Assembly (NCBI RefSeq): GCF_963678635.1
Contig: NC_087065.1
Coordinates: forward strand, 54,712,397 to 54,776,396
Origin: Symsagittifera roscoffensis
Lineage: Eukaryota; Xenacoelomorpha; Acoela; Convolutidae
Direction of reading: 5' to 3'
DNA length: 64,000 bases
The notes beneath the pieces are model-generated. The model ran no database searches. It worked only from the letters and a program-made list of their open reading frames with translations, and was not told where the DNA came from. Below are positions 39,852-52,783 of this stretch, piece after piece. The stretch's first letter is position 1; every line of letters begins with the position of its first letter. A program made the translations under genes and the position numbers.

Positions 39852-42800
39852 ATGAAACAGAGAAAAAAGTCAAGGCCAGGTCCACAAGGCGGAGGGGATG
39901 ACTACCTGATGGAGGTGTTTGAGATGTTCGACGTCAACAGAGACGGCAGCATCAGTTTGAAGGAGCTGAGGAAAGCCATGCAGATGCAGGGACTGAACCC
40001 GAAAATGAGTGAAATGAAGCAGATTTTTGAGCAGTACGACGGAAATAGTTAGTACAAACAAAAACTTTGAGCTAATAATAACTATGAATATGACAATTTT
40101 TTCAGGGTGAATTTTGTTTTTGGTATTCGAAATGTATAGCTCGCACAGATATTTCATGTCGCGTTCCAAACATCAAGGCCGCTCCATTTGTTTTGGCTTG
40201 CAAAAAGTAACCTCGGAAAACTTTACACTAAGGTTATTTGACATCCAGCTCACAATAAAATCATCACTAAAAAATAGAAGACCAATAACATTTTATACTA
40301 ATAGAAAGTTTTAACAAGTTCTGTCAATTTGACAAAAAATTACTTGTAAAAGTTTTCAAAATTAATGAATCGAAATTAGCGGGTTATTTGCATTTACTAA
40401 GAGATCTTGATCTATGCAACGATGAAGAACTGATTAGTGTTTTTTGGCAAGGACGCTTGTATTTTTTTTTATCCGTGGCTTGAAAATAAAGTTAGTATGG
40501 TTAAAAACATAAATAGCTTTTCCTAAGCTTTCCAATATACAATAGTTTCCAAAAGTTTTGATAACTAATATGAGAATCAAATGAACAGATGAAACTTTTG
40601 TGGCCGAATAACTAAGCTTCAAAAGCATAGAAGAAAGCTTGATAAAAAAGATAACAGATTTTCAGGAAACTCTTATATTTTTGAAGTTAATCAATTAATT
40701 CAAATTTATGGCGCATATAAAAAACCTAGTATCTTAATTAGAATTTCAGCTCATCTAATTAAAACCTAATTTTATCTGAAACTAATTATTGTTCCGACTT
40801 TCGTAACGAAAGTAACTGAATATTTGTGCTCGGGGTGGGTTTTTTTCTTCAGATAAATTTCGACTTTTTAACTAGCCATTTTTGACGGAATTTCTTTATA
40901 TCATTCAAAAGCTATTGTTGCACTGAGCTTAAGTTCTAAAAGATATTTTACCTGTGATCATTTTTTGTAAAGTTATGGGGGTTTAAAGATTGCCGTTTTG
41001 GCCAATTTTGGACAATTAACACGCGATATATTTCAAGCTATTAACGCGTAAGAGGAGATTTAATCCGCCTTAGAAATCGTTCCAAGTTGGTTCAAGGAAG
41101 CTTATTTTCCATGATTGATATGTTCCTAGGAACGAAATCAATCACTTTGTACTTTATATGGCGTGTTGGGGATGATTTTCAAAAAAAAAACTAATTTTTT
41201 TTTTAAATTTTTTTTCTATTTCATTTAATTTTTCCATGTTATATTTTGCTCCATAGACCTTAAAAGGCAGTCAAAACATTCAGGGCTTCGCCATGATACG
41301 AGCAGTCTTGTTCAATTTTATAACTAATTGTTTAAGTCAAGGAACGACGCCTTACAAGAACATTCATCTTCAATTTTTTTCTGAAACTGGTTGACATAAA
41401 TTAGCAAAAACACGGAACAAGACTGCTCGTATATCAGAACAGATGCTTGAATTCAAAATACTTGGATTCAAGTCAAATTCACAATTTTGAGATGATAAAA
41501 TCAAAAATTAACTTCTAAGGTTTGAGTCGTTTTCGGAGATATTACGACCAATTAGGTTGCCTCAATTCAATTTTGAACGATTTTGTAATGCGGTGTTTTT
41601 TACGCATAAACAATTCGCGTGACAATTTTAGCATCGAATAATTTATGTATACTACTTGTTGCAATGCGACTATAGTGTCAAGTAAGCAAAGCGGTCAAGA
41701 CCCACCCCCTTTGGGACAATGAAAACCGTGAAAGCATTCCCCACAAACAAATGCTCTTTTGAAATTGGTATGAACCAAAACAAGCACATATACTCCTCAA
41801 ACGTTTTGAAAGTCAGAACAACAAAATTGATCGTATATCAGAGCGAGGAGGTTCCGGTTGCCTCTTAAAACCAAAGAAAGGGTTTTTGCTTCCAAAAATC
41901 TCACAAAATCAAAAGGATGGAAAAAATGGACAAAACTGTTTAGAAAAATTGACATCCTGAAACTCCTCATTCTGTATAAAACACAAAGTGTTCGGTTTTA
42001 GCGTCTTATTTTATTTTTTAACACCAAGTTACTTCAAATTAACTTAGGTTTATTTAACTCGCCGCTTCTACGTGTTATAAAACGCAACATTTTGAGCATT
42101 ACAACGTATAAATGCATTTCTTAATATAAATGCATTTCTTGGCTGCGTTCTGCCGGTGTTTTTACGGCACAGCCCACCCACTGTTCCAATTTTAACACCG
42201 GCAGATAGCACCTTCGGGCGAAAAGTGAGTCAGCGCCAACTTACATGACCAAAATTTTTGTGGGTTTCAAATAACAATAACGAGTTTTGTTTAACTCATT
42301 CGATTTCTTAATTATGTTTGTGCTCTGCCGACTTTGTAGCACATTGATAATTTTCCATAATTCATTTCATCGATTCTGATTTTTGCAAATGTTCTTTTAC
42401 CGTTTGCTTATTTTGGTTTCAAACCCACTCTGGACAGCGTGAACATATATATAAATACAAAAATTCGCTTCAAAAATGGCTAGTTACAAAAATGAAATTG
42501 TCGTGGAGACAAAATAATGTCCAGTACCAATTGTGTCAAATGGTTTTTTGAAATCACTCATAGCTGCAAGAAAAGATAACTACAGAAACACAAACTATGA
42601 AAACGAGGAACAAACTAACCAATTGAATAAATTAACTTAGCTTCATTTCGAAAGATTAAGCAAGATTTCTTGTATCAGGGCGAAAAACTGAATGTTAAGA
42701 CTACTTTTAACGTCTATGCAGTGGTGTTCAGTTTGAAAATTTTGATCAAATTTTTCTGAATTTATTTTTGAAACTATCCCCCCTCACGCTTAAGTAAAGT

Positions 42801-44517
42801 AAAGCCATAAGTGATATATGTAGCAAAGTAGTAAGTAGTAAATAGATCAAATAGCATGCGTCATTTCAATTTGGAAAGATTTGGAATAGCATGCCTCATT
42901 TCAAACTCCGCTTACGCGTCAATAGCAGAAGATATATATCACAAATTGGTCAAATTAGCAATCTTTAAACCCCCATAAATATGCAAAAGGACGACATTAC
43001 CTGTCGGATGATATCAACAAGCTCGAAATGGTCCGGAGAAAAAAACACCACCCCCGCGAACAAATAATTCCGCCACTTTCTTCGAAAGTCGGAAAAAAGC
43101 AAGCCAACTCCATATCATGAATTGTCATCATCAGTATCCAGTGAACCTTTAATATTTTGAATGCGTTGATACTAGGGATTCAAAATGATAAAATGTGAAG
43201 TGCATGTGTTTTCCTAAAAAGTGACCAAATTGACAAAACTTGCACCAAGTACAAGAACTGGAATACGGGCAAGCGGGTTTACGGACAAGCGAAAGTAAGC
43301 TTACGTTTGATAAGATGCCACGAATAGCAAAAGAGTCCAGTCAGGAGAAGTCCAGGATATTCGATTCATTTCCTAAAATTGCGATCATTCATAAAATATT
43401 TTTGTGGTCTAAAGTAGTATCATGCAATATAATTGATTCCAATAACGCCCTCAAACAACAAAAACGTGCAAACGATTTTTTTTGCATTGTAGTATCCATG
43501 AAACTCCAATGCGGGGCACAACAAATAATGCAACTAAAAATTGAACATAACAGAGAATTCGGAGAAAATTACTTTCTACAAGCAGAGATATCAGTTATTA
43601 ATTATATTATCAAAAGTACTGTTTCAGATGACCAGAAGCTTTCATTCGATGAGTTTTCAAGGCTGTGCAACCGCATCCCTCCTGACACTCCTGAATCCCT
43701 TGTTGCCGCCTTTAAGACCCTGGACAAAGAGGGCAAAAGTTACCTCAATTTATACGACCTCAAGTGAGTGTCACGAGTAATTGAGACGCTATTTTTCATA
43801 ATAAAATAAGCGGCAGTTTTTTGTGAGTATCATTTACCGTTGTGAATAACACGCTGATTGTACTAGAGAAATAGACTTCCCGTTTCTAGCTGGTATCTCC
43901 TGTTACCCAAAAACTCCCGCGCTGAGCAACTTCTCATGTAAAACTTTATTTCTTCATTCGCGTCAGCAAATGTAGCAGTGTCACATGTGTTTCACATTCT
44001 TGTAGATTTCATATGTATACTTTGAGAAGTTAATAACGTTTGTGTAGTTGTTCGCTGAATACTGCGCTACCTTTGATTAGAAATTACTTGCGTTTTTTTA
44101 ATTACTTTATAAGTAATGGGCGATTATTCATCACCAACTTCTTGAATGCGTTTTATGATGGCAGTAAGGCTGAATGAGCGAAAATATGTGAAGCAAATTA
44201 GATTGAAAATCAGTGAGTTCGAAAATGTTTAACAGTCATTGCGTGATTAGAAAATTTTCTAGCAATCGGAATTTCTGCCATGATAATAACCCCGTTGATT
44301 ACGAGACGTGAAATGGTATCTTTTCAGGTCAATTTTGAAGACATTTGGGGAGAAAATGACAGACGAAGAGATTGAGTTCATGATGGACATGGCAGACGTC
44401 AACAGGGACGGCAAAGTGGACTTCGCAGAGTTCGCGGAACTTCTCCTCGGGCACAGTAGCAATGCGTCATCAAACACGGGAAGATTACAGACCACATTTG
44501 CCACCAACATCAAGTGA
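39852..44517 (+). CDS. EF-hand calcium-binding protein, calmodulin/troponin-C-like, 173 aa (three coding exons)
   Basis: Coding exons are 39852-40047 (exon from 39824), 43628-43763 and 44328-44517, with donors GTTAGT and GTGAGT and acceptors TTTCAG and TTTTCAG. They total 522 nt in phase, 173 codons plus stop. Four EF-hand regions are visible. EF1 (DVNRDGSISLKE) is canonical. EF2 (DGNNDQKLSFDE) is created across the first splice junction. EF3 (DKEGKSYLNLYD) lacks an acidic or Asn residue at loop position 5 and Gly at position 6 and probably binds calcium weakly. EF4 (DVNRDGKVDFAE) is canonical. The N-terminal extension is basic (MKQRKKSRPGPQ) and the C-terminus is Ser/Asn-rich. Length fits the calmodulin/troponin C/centrin group, but orthology cannot be settled. 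It would act as an intracellular calcium sensor. Confidence 0.88.
40792..43094. mobile_element. TIR element in the EF-hand intron
   Basis: The element begins TTCCGACTTTCG (40792-40803) and ends CGAAAGTCGGAA (43083-43094). The inverted arms extend inward for roughly 250-290 bp with drift, sharing CTTCAGATAAATTTCGAC, ACCTGTGATCA and GATTGCCGTTTTGGCC words. The interior has no transposase ORF. It is a non-autonomous member of the family also present at 9433-9632 and 11950-13570, and it accounts for most of the 3.6-kb intron. Confidence 0.7.
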
Positions 44518-46383
44518 AAGAGAGGAAAATTAACATCAACAACATCACAAAATGATAAAAGAAATTAACATTATCAATTCGAAAACTAATAGGGTAAAAA
44601 CCAAAAACTGATATAAAATAGAGTCAAAAACATTGAAGCAAGTTTCAGCAGTTTAAAAAGGATATTTGTTAGTTTTTTGTTTCAGTTGAGTCATTTGGAA
44701 CTAGAATTAAATATAGTTTTTAATTGACAGTATTCAGGTTAAAAACTTTTGCAGTCATATAAAAATCAGCTACAGAAACTTACCTGGGAAGTCATATACT
44801 TGTTTATAGCTTATTCCTTCCGAAATCTACTCAGAAAAAAATAAAATAAGCTGTTTCTCAAATATTATTTTTCTAGAGCACAGGGATTTTGTCATGGCGT
44901 TTGAGCTATTTAATGTGGTGATAGTTTGAAGCGACTAGCATATGAATGGCAATTGCAAATGATTTAGGTTGGTTTGTGGCTTGAGTTCATTTTTCGAAAC
45001 TTTTATAATTAAAAAAACCTAATAAGTCTTTTTATGAAGAGTTTCCGAATACAAAGTGTTAGAAACACGAAAAAAAAATTTAAAAAAAGTCTCGAAATAA
45101 TCTTCAAGTTTTTTCAGTTTTTTTTGAATTTATGAAAACTTTGTTTCGCAAAAGGCGATAAAATACTGAAAGTAAGCAAACTCTACTCAAATAAAACTAA
45201 ACTTTACAATTTAAATTCAGCTATTATAAGAGTTTAAGACTGCTCGCATGCCTTATTCGCTCGAATTGAGAAGAAAGCTCGAAAATTTCGAACCGGTTTT
45301 TCTCGACACTGGGAAAACTTTTTGAAATTTCTTGATGTGGCTCGAATCACGAATGTAAAGGCTTTAATCTCATATATATCACTCATTCCAGTCCACTTAA
45401 TTATTTGTGGTACCTGACTTTGAGTGAAAAAAAAAGAATAAAAAACTAAAACAATGGTCGGAACAAAAAAGTTTCACGTTGATTGATTCAATTTTCTTGC
45501 TGAAAACGTTTCAAGTTGGAACGGACAACTTATTTTTTCTCCGTTTTTTCGAGAAAGAGTTGACTCCCACCCAGTTTTGGTGCAGAATAGAAAATTTAGC
45601 TTTGATCATTTGCTCTCCGTCTATATAAAAAGTTTGCTGAAATTCGACGTGAAACTTGAGCGAAATGGATATTGAAAACAAGCAGTTTACAGAGTAAAAA
45701 CCTGAATTTTTGCAGAAATTTGTCCACTTGCGTATGATTGAAGATTCAACTTTCTCTTTTCAGTCTTTTGATATGTTAAAACAAAAAAAAAACAAATGTA
45801 AAGTGATTTTCAAAAGAATTAGTGAAAACTTTTTTACAAGCACCAATAAAAAATCTGTTACTCTTTACCGGCAACAGTTAAAAGATATCTGGTTGTTTTT
45901 CTGAAAAGCATTATAATGAAATATGATGAGTACCCATATCTTTTCATGTTTTTATGGTTAACGCTTGGTTTTATTCAGAACGAAGTAACCTGTTGCTAAT
46001 CTGAGACGCTGGAGAGGTGCTCTCTGTTGATTTTTTAGCCTATAATTAGTATTGTGTTGAAGTCATGATAGCAGTTAGATGGCTGTTTTGCCACTAGGAA
46101 AAAACTTTAGAATTTGAATTGCCTTAAAGACCCTGATTTTTTGAAACCCTATGAATAAGTTTGGGCAGTTTGATTTAATTAGAAATAAGATATGAACAGG
46201 ACGGGGCGAACCTGACAATCTGGAAGTTTTTAAGGTTGACATCATTTTCGGTAGTTGATCAGACTAACACGAATCTACGTAGATCTCAGCAGTTCTCACA
46301 GATAAAACTTTTAACTCGATTAACAACTTAACTCTTTGGAACAGTAAAATAGTTTCCATCAAAAAAGACTCGTAGGATAATAA
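44518..46383. other. Intergenic, EF-hand 3' UTR and repeats
   Basis: Sequence after the EF-hand stop is AT-rich and would include its 3' UTR; AATAAA-like words occur near 44845. The stretch also holds the inverted repeat copy at 45270-45430 and the leader of the following gypsy relic. No LTR could be delimited before 46384. The short ORF at 45710-45904 is unsupported. Confidence 0.4.
45270..45430. repeat. Inverted copy of the 38.8-39.2 kb repeat
   Basis: Read on the minus strand it gives the same order of words as the pair at 38817-39190. Finding it 6 kb away and inverted indicates a dispersed family, not a local duplication. Confidence 0.6.
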
Positions 46384-47480
46384 ATGGCGCAGCCAGCAGA
46401 ATTCTCAGCTCAAGACAATCATACTGATTTGGTAATACCAGTGTTCTGGGCTTCAGTGAATCTAAACCCACCGTGGCAATTTAAAATTTGGTTAGTGCAA
46501 ATTCTAATGGCAGTCAAGGAGAATGTCAATCCAGAAATAATGCTTGAAATACTGGAAGAATAACCTCAAGACAAAAAACACCAAGTGAGGGGGAAGACGC
46601 AACTGCAAGAGCAGCAAGAGATCTCAGAGTCAAATTAGCGAAAGACATAGTGACACTCGAGAACGAAGAGAGAAAAGCACGAGGACCAAGGGTTGATCAG
46701 AAGTTTTATGATAACGAATTGGGAAAGAAGCTCGTATCCAGACTATTCCTCTCTCTGGGAATGGAAGGGAAGAAGAGGCTTTTTTTGAAAAAAAAACGCG
46801 GAAATAACCAAAAAATTTTGCAATGAAATCAATGAACTGGCATCGGGTTCGATCCAAAAAGTGAATTGCGTAACTGAAAATTACAAACTCTTCACGAGAA
46901 CGCAGATACAAGGAGAGAGCTTAAAGTTATTTCACGCGGCATTGACTGCACAAGCAGCAAGATCTGAATTGTGAACTCTTATATCGCAATTTTTTTATAT
47001 CAAAGATGAAAAACATGATTCTACAAGATACTCTGATTTTCGAAACACTCGCACCAGAGAAAGTACTTAAAAGAGCTATAAAACTTGAACATAGAAAGCT
47101 GACTACAAATGGTGTTTCAAAAACGAATGCAGCAGCAGCTGCGGGTTCAAATACAATTTACAATTGGGGAATTAATGTCAAACAAGAGCCAGTGATGGCA
47201 GTACAAACTTCCAATGGAGTTACTAGGAAACTACTTTTCAAGCGGGAAAAGAACAAAAAAATAGCAGTAGATCCAAAACCTCTGATGAACAAACAAAACC
47301 CTGTAATAGAAGTGTACGCGCATTTGAGACGGGACACCTGAAACCTTGTCCGGTTATGGGGAAAACATGCAAGAACTACAGTAAACCCAATCACTTCGTA
47401 AAAGTTTGTAGATCTCAACAAGTTAGCGAAACTACGGATGATTCTGAAACGTCTGAAGAGGAATGCAATCTAATAATGTA
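46384..47480 (+). pseudogene. gag: Decayed gag of a Ty3/gypsy element
   Basis: An ATG at 46384 opens a frame beginning MAQPAEFSAQD and with a gag-like WQFKIWLVQILM stretch, broken by a stop after about 60 codons. Later gag-like pieces continue in shifting frames (47006-47341), ending near CKNYSKPNHFVKVC, which looks like a remnant of a zinc knuckle. Several frameshifts and stops make it non-functional. It lies upstream of protease, RT, RNase H and integrase remnants in the same orientation. Confidence 0.65.
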
Positions 47481-47679
47481 AGATTCCGGGTCGTGTATTG
47501 AATTTGAGATCATTTGAGAAATATTGTCACCAGAGGGGGAAATAATTTCAAGATACGTCAAGGAGAGAAGAAAAGAAACAAACCAAAGAACGAAGTGGCA
47601 GAAAGTGAGAATAGAGAAAATCAATCTCCTCAGAGACCCAACATCAAACAAAGTAAGGACACTGAAGGCTATTGTACGA

Positions 47680-48720
47680 ATAGAGAATCAGATAATAGAA
47701 TTACCCATGGATACGGGAAGTCCAGTGTTTTTCCTAAATTAAAGAACAAACAGAAATCATAGAAAAATCAAAGAAAGCTTATACCGGCAAATGAATTAGA
47801 TCTGGCGGCACAGTTTGTAGACTACAAGAAACACTCGATTAATTTTCTGGGAGCACTAAAGACAAATTTTCAGTCCGCAGGCCGGGAGGTGAAAGGGTCC
47901 ACCTTCCTAGTAACGGAACGCAGAACTAGATGTAAAATGGGTCTGGACCTCCAAGGACATGTGGAAATATCAACCACATAGAAACCAGGTCCAAGGGAAC
48001 TGTCAAGGTTTGACGTGCTACTGTGCGAGCAGTCCAAAGATTGAAAAAAAGGCAGGGATTTTCTAAAAACCATATTGTGAGTTCAAAATTCTGTTAAACC
48101 CTTTGCCTGATTCAAGAGAAAGGCAGGAGAATACCAATTCATATAAAAGAAAAAGTAGAAGCGGAAAATAAGAAAATATTGATGGAAGGCCATATCACAA
48201 AACTAGACAAGTGTAGTAGTCATTGTTTCATTGCCCCAATTTCAATAACATTTAAAAAGAGCTGTTCAATAAAACTGGCACTAGATGCAAAACTGATCAT
48301 CAGGCAACTTTTCAAAAACAAGTATCAGATACCAAATGTTGATGAACTTATGATTGAAGTGAGCCAATTTTTTACTGAAAACAAAGAGGGCACACTCTAC
48401 TTCATGAAGCTAGACCTAGAATATGCGTATAGTCAATTAAAACTGGCTGCAGATACAGCCCGCCAGTGCAATTTTATTATTGTCGGGGTAATGCAACGGG
48501 AACCTATAGGTTCCTAACAGGGTTTTTGGATTGACAAAAAATGCCCACGAGTTCCAAAAAGCCATGGACGGAACGATAAACCATGCAAAAAACACTTTTT
48601 GTTTTTTGGACGATATCCTCATTGTGCAGAAGGACGAAAAATCAGAACATGCAAAATTAATGGAAAAATTTCTAAAAAACCGGGACAATGAGTACTTGGC
48701 ACTGAAAATTTGAAGTGTGA
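47680..48720 (+). pseudogene. pol: Decayed protease and reverse transcriptase, Ty3/gypsy type
   Basis: A protease motif (MDTGSPVFFL) is visible at about 47707-47736. RT motifs follow: LALDAKLIIRQ and MKLDLEYAYSQLKL in 48179-48517, then FCFLDDILIV with the catalytic DD at about 48598-48630 in another frame. Stops and frameshifts separate these, so no RT is produced. The family differs from the intact 18.8-kb element in sequence and in codon use. Confidence 0.8.
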
Positions 48721-48984
48721 ATGCTCAAAAAATGAGGTAGATTAATTAGACCATCACCTATCGGAATTGGGGTTAGCACCAAAACTTACCAGAACAGAAG
48801 CCATTCAAAATCTCACCCCACCTAAATCAATTAAAAAAGTCCTGCAGATAAGATTTGACCACTATTAAAAAAACCGAAAAAAAATAAAACTGCCAGTGAA
48901 AAATTCGAGTGGAGGGAAGGACATACAGCCGTGTTTGAAAGTATCCAAAACGCAGTTGCCAAAATCTCGAAGGTACATTAAAAC

Positions 48985-49430
48985 GATGCTAATAGAAAAA
49001 CAAGGGTTAAATGCGACGCCAGCCACAATGGACTGCGGGCCACCCTGGAGCAGCTAACAGATGAGCGGGAAAGGGGTCCAATCTCTTTCGCAACCAGATA
49101 CCTAAATTTACAAGAAAAATACTCTACAAATGAATTAGAGTTACTCGCGGTTAATTTAGTAGTTGAGAGATACAAACCGTATCTGCTAGGGAAAAGATTC
49201 GTCAATGCCACTGACCAAAAAGCCTTGGGGAAAAGCCAAAATGGGAATAAATCAAATGAAACGAAACAATTCAGGTTGACCCGGTGGGTAGATTGCCTTA
49301 TTGCCTTATCAATTCAAAAAAATTCATATTCCCGGGATGGTCATGGGGTTGTCGACTGTTTATATCGAGATCCGCATAATGATCCATTGCCTGAGTCTGA
49401 ATTTGACAAAAAATTCGTAATAGTAACATT
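48985..49430 (+). pseudogene. pol: Decayed RNase H region of the same pol
   Basis: A CDASHNGL-like motif near 49010 is followed by ISFATRYLNLQEKYSTNELELLAV-type sequence and TDQKALG near 49210-49230, then the spacer ending VVDCLYRDP. This is the order expected in gypsy pol. The frame shifts at least twice. Confidence 0.75.
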
Positions 49431-50032
49431 TAACTCCTCTCACAAAACTTTAGACTGCATGAACATTAGGCTAGGATGAACAATTGTAGCTCAACCGGAA
49501 CGAAAAGATTCTTGAACATTCTCGAGGAGGAAGAAGTCAAAGAGATGTTACAGAGAACGCGAAAAATCATTAGAGGGAGCCAAAGAAATAGAGACCGCTC
49601 GGAGAGTGAGACGCGCCAAAAGTCACGAGTAATATGGCAATTGTCGGAGGAGCCATAAAAGGAAGCTGACATCATACATCTCTCCTTTGGGCAGCTACTT
49701 GGAGGAGAGTCAATTACAGCGCCGAGTAGCACACGTGAATTAGAAGCGGCAATGAAAACGAAATCCCCAGTTCCAATCATCATATCACCCGCACAGCCTA
49801 AAGAAACTTTGCAGAATGACGTAATGGTGATGGAAATCGACGTCACCACCACGACCACAGAAGATAACGAACATGAACAGAAAATTTGCACAATCGAACC
49901 ACCTCGACGAAGTAGACACAGCCCAACAAAAGATGACGAGCTAACAAAGCAGTCAGGGGAGGATACACTGGAGAAACTTTCGAAACTATTGGACAAGATT
50001 CTCCTCGCAGAGCTAACATCGGAAGATACTGT

Positions 50033-50910
50033 TTGGATCGGCTCACAAGGGTTATTGCAAGAGGAGAAAAACAAGGTTTCGAACTGATCGAACCCGATAC
50101 CACTTCTTTGTGGAACCAGATGGCGGCGCAAGACGTTTGCATGTTGGTGGATAATCGACAAGCCGTACCCGTACAATTGCACCAGGTAGTACTAAAACGA
50201 ATCCACAGAGGACACCCAGGACAGGAAGCGATACTGGTTGTTTCAAAAAACTTGTGGTGGTCTCATATGCACAAAGGCATGGTGAATCTCGAGGAAGATT
50301 ACCTTAGTTGTACCAGATATGGTAAGAATGCAAAATATCTAATTCCTAAAAACGCATCGAAGCCATTAGCACTGCTTACGCAGCCGGCTCAGGAATTACA
50401 ATTAGATTACGCGTGTCCCATAGAATATCATAAATAAGAAAAATCTACAAGCTCGTAGCTATTGACAGGCTCTCAAAACTTCCCTAAGTAAGAGTAACAA
50501 ACTCGATAAATGGAAAGACTACGATGGAATTTTTGCGAACTTACATTGATGTACATTGCATCCCAGAATCGATTTTTTCAGATCAATTTTCTGGATTCAG
50601 GGGGGAGACACTTAAGAAATTTTGTACCGAAAAAATAACGAGCAAAAATTGTGCCCGATAGGTGACCATCAGGGTTGCGGACTAGTAGAACGAAAAATAC
50701 AAACAGAACAGCGGAGACTGAGTTTAATGTTGCTAGAAGGATATAAATGCTCGATCAAACTCTGCCTCAGCACAATAATGCGTGATTTGCGAGGAAATAA
50801 ACAAAAAACCATGCAAGTGTCTCCGTTTCAGGCACACGTCGGAAGACTTCCGAAAAACGAATTTAAAATAAAACGCGATAATTTACAACGAATTCTGATT
50901 ATATAGACAA
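50033..50910 (+). pseudogene. int: Decayed integrase of the same pol, copy 1
   Basis: The zinc domain (HRGHPGQEAILVV...CTRYGK) and the start of the catalytic core (LQLDYACPIEYHK) lie in 50033-50437. A second-Asp-like stretch (SDQFSGFRGETLKKFC) lies near 50575-50625 and a Glu-containing stretch (GCGLVERKIQTEQRR) near 50675-50715. Stops separate these parts. The region is duplicated at 52784-53665. Confidence 0.75.
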
Positions 50911-51745
50911 ACGAAATCTGGAAAAATCTGCGTTGACAGCGTCGCAACTCAAAGAACGGATCGATCAGTCCAGGGAAAACTTATAAATCGTGAATAAGTG
51001 GCCCGCAGCAGATACACAAATTCGATGTAATAACAAAAACTGATCAAACAAAAAAAGATCGACAACAAGCATAAGAACTTAAGGACTTTTTGAAAGCAAA
51101 CGGCAGATGGAATGAAGAACGCAGAGACACGGCAAAGAACGACCTACGACGAATTTTGGATGCAGCCGGTCAGTCCAATCCTGAACTAAGGAAAGAACTT
51201 ATCTATTCCTGGGAGAGAAAACTCATAGAAGGCAAGGAGGAGGAGAACCCGCCTTGACCAAAGAAAACAAATCTTTGGAAAGATGACCTGAGAAAAAGTG
51301 GCGAGGCAATCACGAAGCCGTAAAAAGGAAAAACAACGTCAAAAACAGGGTCGACAGTGAATTCATCCGGAGGTCCAATCTACCAAAAATCAGATATTGC
51401 AGAAGCGAATATCAGTCTGCAACCAGAACTTACACAAGGCTCGAATAAGAGCCCATCTGAGGAGCCACGGAAAAAACTCCGGAAGATTAGTTAGCCGGAG
51501 AGGTTGGAGGAGTGCGACTCAGATGAGGAACTGTAATGGCAGGCACAGCAGGCCGATTGGTCGTTCCCCATAAAAAGATTCCAACAGAGTCACACAAACG
51601 CCATCTCGAAAGTTACAGAAGCTGGGGGGACTAAACCTTTCAATCACGAGGGCTAAACCGAACAAAGGAGGACCGGGACTATCTTGCGAACCAAAAACCC
51701 AAGAAAAGGTCGTTTTGAAAAAAAACCGAGAACAAAAAGAAAACG

Positions 51746-52003
51746 ATGAAAGACGCAGGAAAAGAAAAAACTTCGACGGCAGCCAGTCAACTCGACGTAG
51801 AAAAAGGGGAAACTAGCAAAAAAGCGCAATCCAATTCAACACGCCGGAAACAGCAGAAGGGAAAACTGAAGAAAATTGATATGTCTACTAAACCCAAAGG
51901 CATCTTGGACACTTTCCAAAATCGGAGTTTGGCGCCGGCTGAATGGGAAACCCTGGCGGACCAAGTACTAAGCAGGGTAGTACAAAAGTTGCCGACGAAC
52001 TGA
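51746..52003 (+). pseudogene. Lys-rich ORF of the gypsy relic, copy 1 (85 codons)
   Basis: The peptide begins MKDAGKEKTSTAASQLDVEK and is rich in Lys, Ser and Gln, with a GILDTF...LAPAEWETLADQVLSRVV segment that looks helical. The same peptide occurs at 54504-54902 and 55765-56067. It is part of the downstream, possibly structural, coding region of the decayed element. I recognise no domain. Confidence 0.4.
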
Positions 52004-52783
52004 GAGGAAAAAACCAATCCATGGCCGAAAGAGATGAAATATATGATCAACCAACAAGCGCATCAGACGACTCCAGCATGAAAGACGCCGGGGTTAGGAA
52101 AAACTCATGAACAAACGAAGAGATACGAACGAGGGAGAAATCTCACCCACCTAAATCATTTAAAAAATTAAGATCCTTCCTTAATAGCATAATTTAACTC
52201 CTTTCACAAAGCCTTAGACTGCATGAACATTAGGCTAGGATGAACAATTGTGCGCTCAACCGGAACGAAAAGATTCTAAAACATTCTAGAGGAGGAAGAA
52301 GTCAAAGAGATGTTACAGAGAACCCGAAAAATTATTAGAGAGAGCCAAAGAAATAGAGAGCGCTCGGAGAGTGAGACGCGCCAGCAGTCACGAGTAAAAT
52401 GGCAATTGTCGGAGGAGCCATAAAAGGAAGCTGACATCATACAACTCTCCTTTTGGCAGCTACTTAGGGGATAGTCAAGTACAGCGCCGAGTAGCACGTG
52501 AATTAGAAACGAAATCCCCAGTTCCAATCATCATATCACCCGCACAGTCTAAAGAAATTTTGCAAAATGACGTAATGGTGATGGAAATTGATCTCACCAC
52601 CACGACCACAGAAGATAACGAACATGAACAGAAAGTTTGCACAATCGAACCACCTCGACGAAGTAGACACAGCCCAACAAAATATGACGAGCTAACAAAG
52701 CAGTCAGGTGAGTATACACTGGAGAAATTTTCGAAACTATTGGACTAGATTCTCCTCGCAGAGCTAGCATTGGAAGATACCTG

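Noticed and set aside
43240-43767. A 175-codon plus-strand ORF covering the second EF-hand exon
   Set aside because: Only the last 136 nt match the EF-hand family. The upstream part is an open intron ending in TTTCAG at 43627, and splice phases fit the shorter exon exactly.
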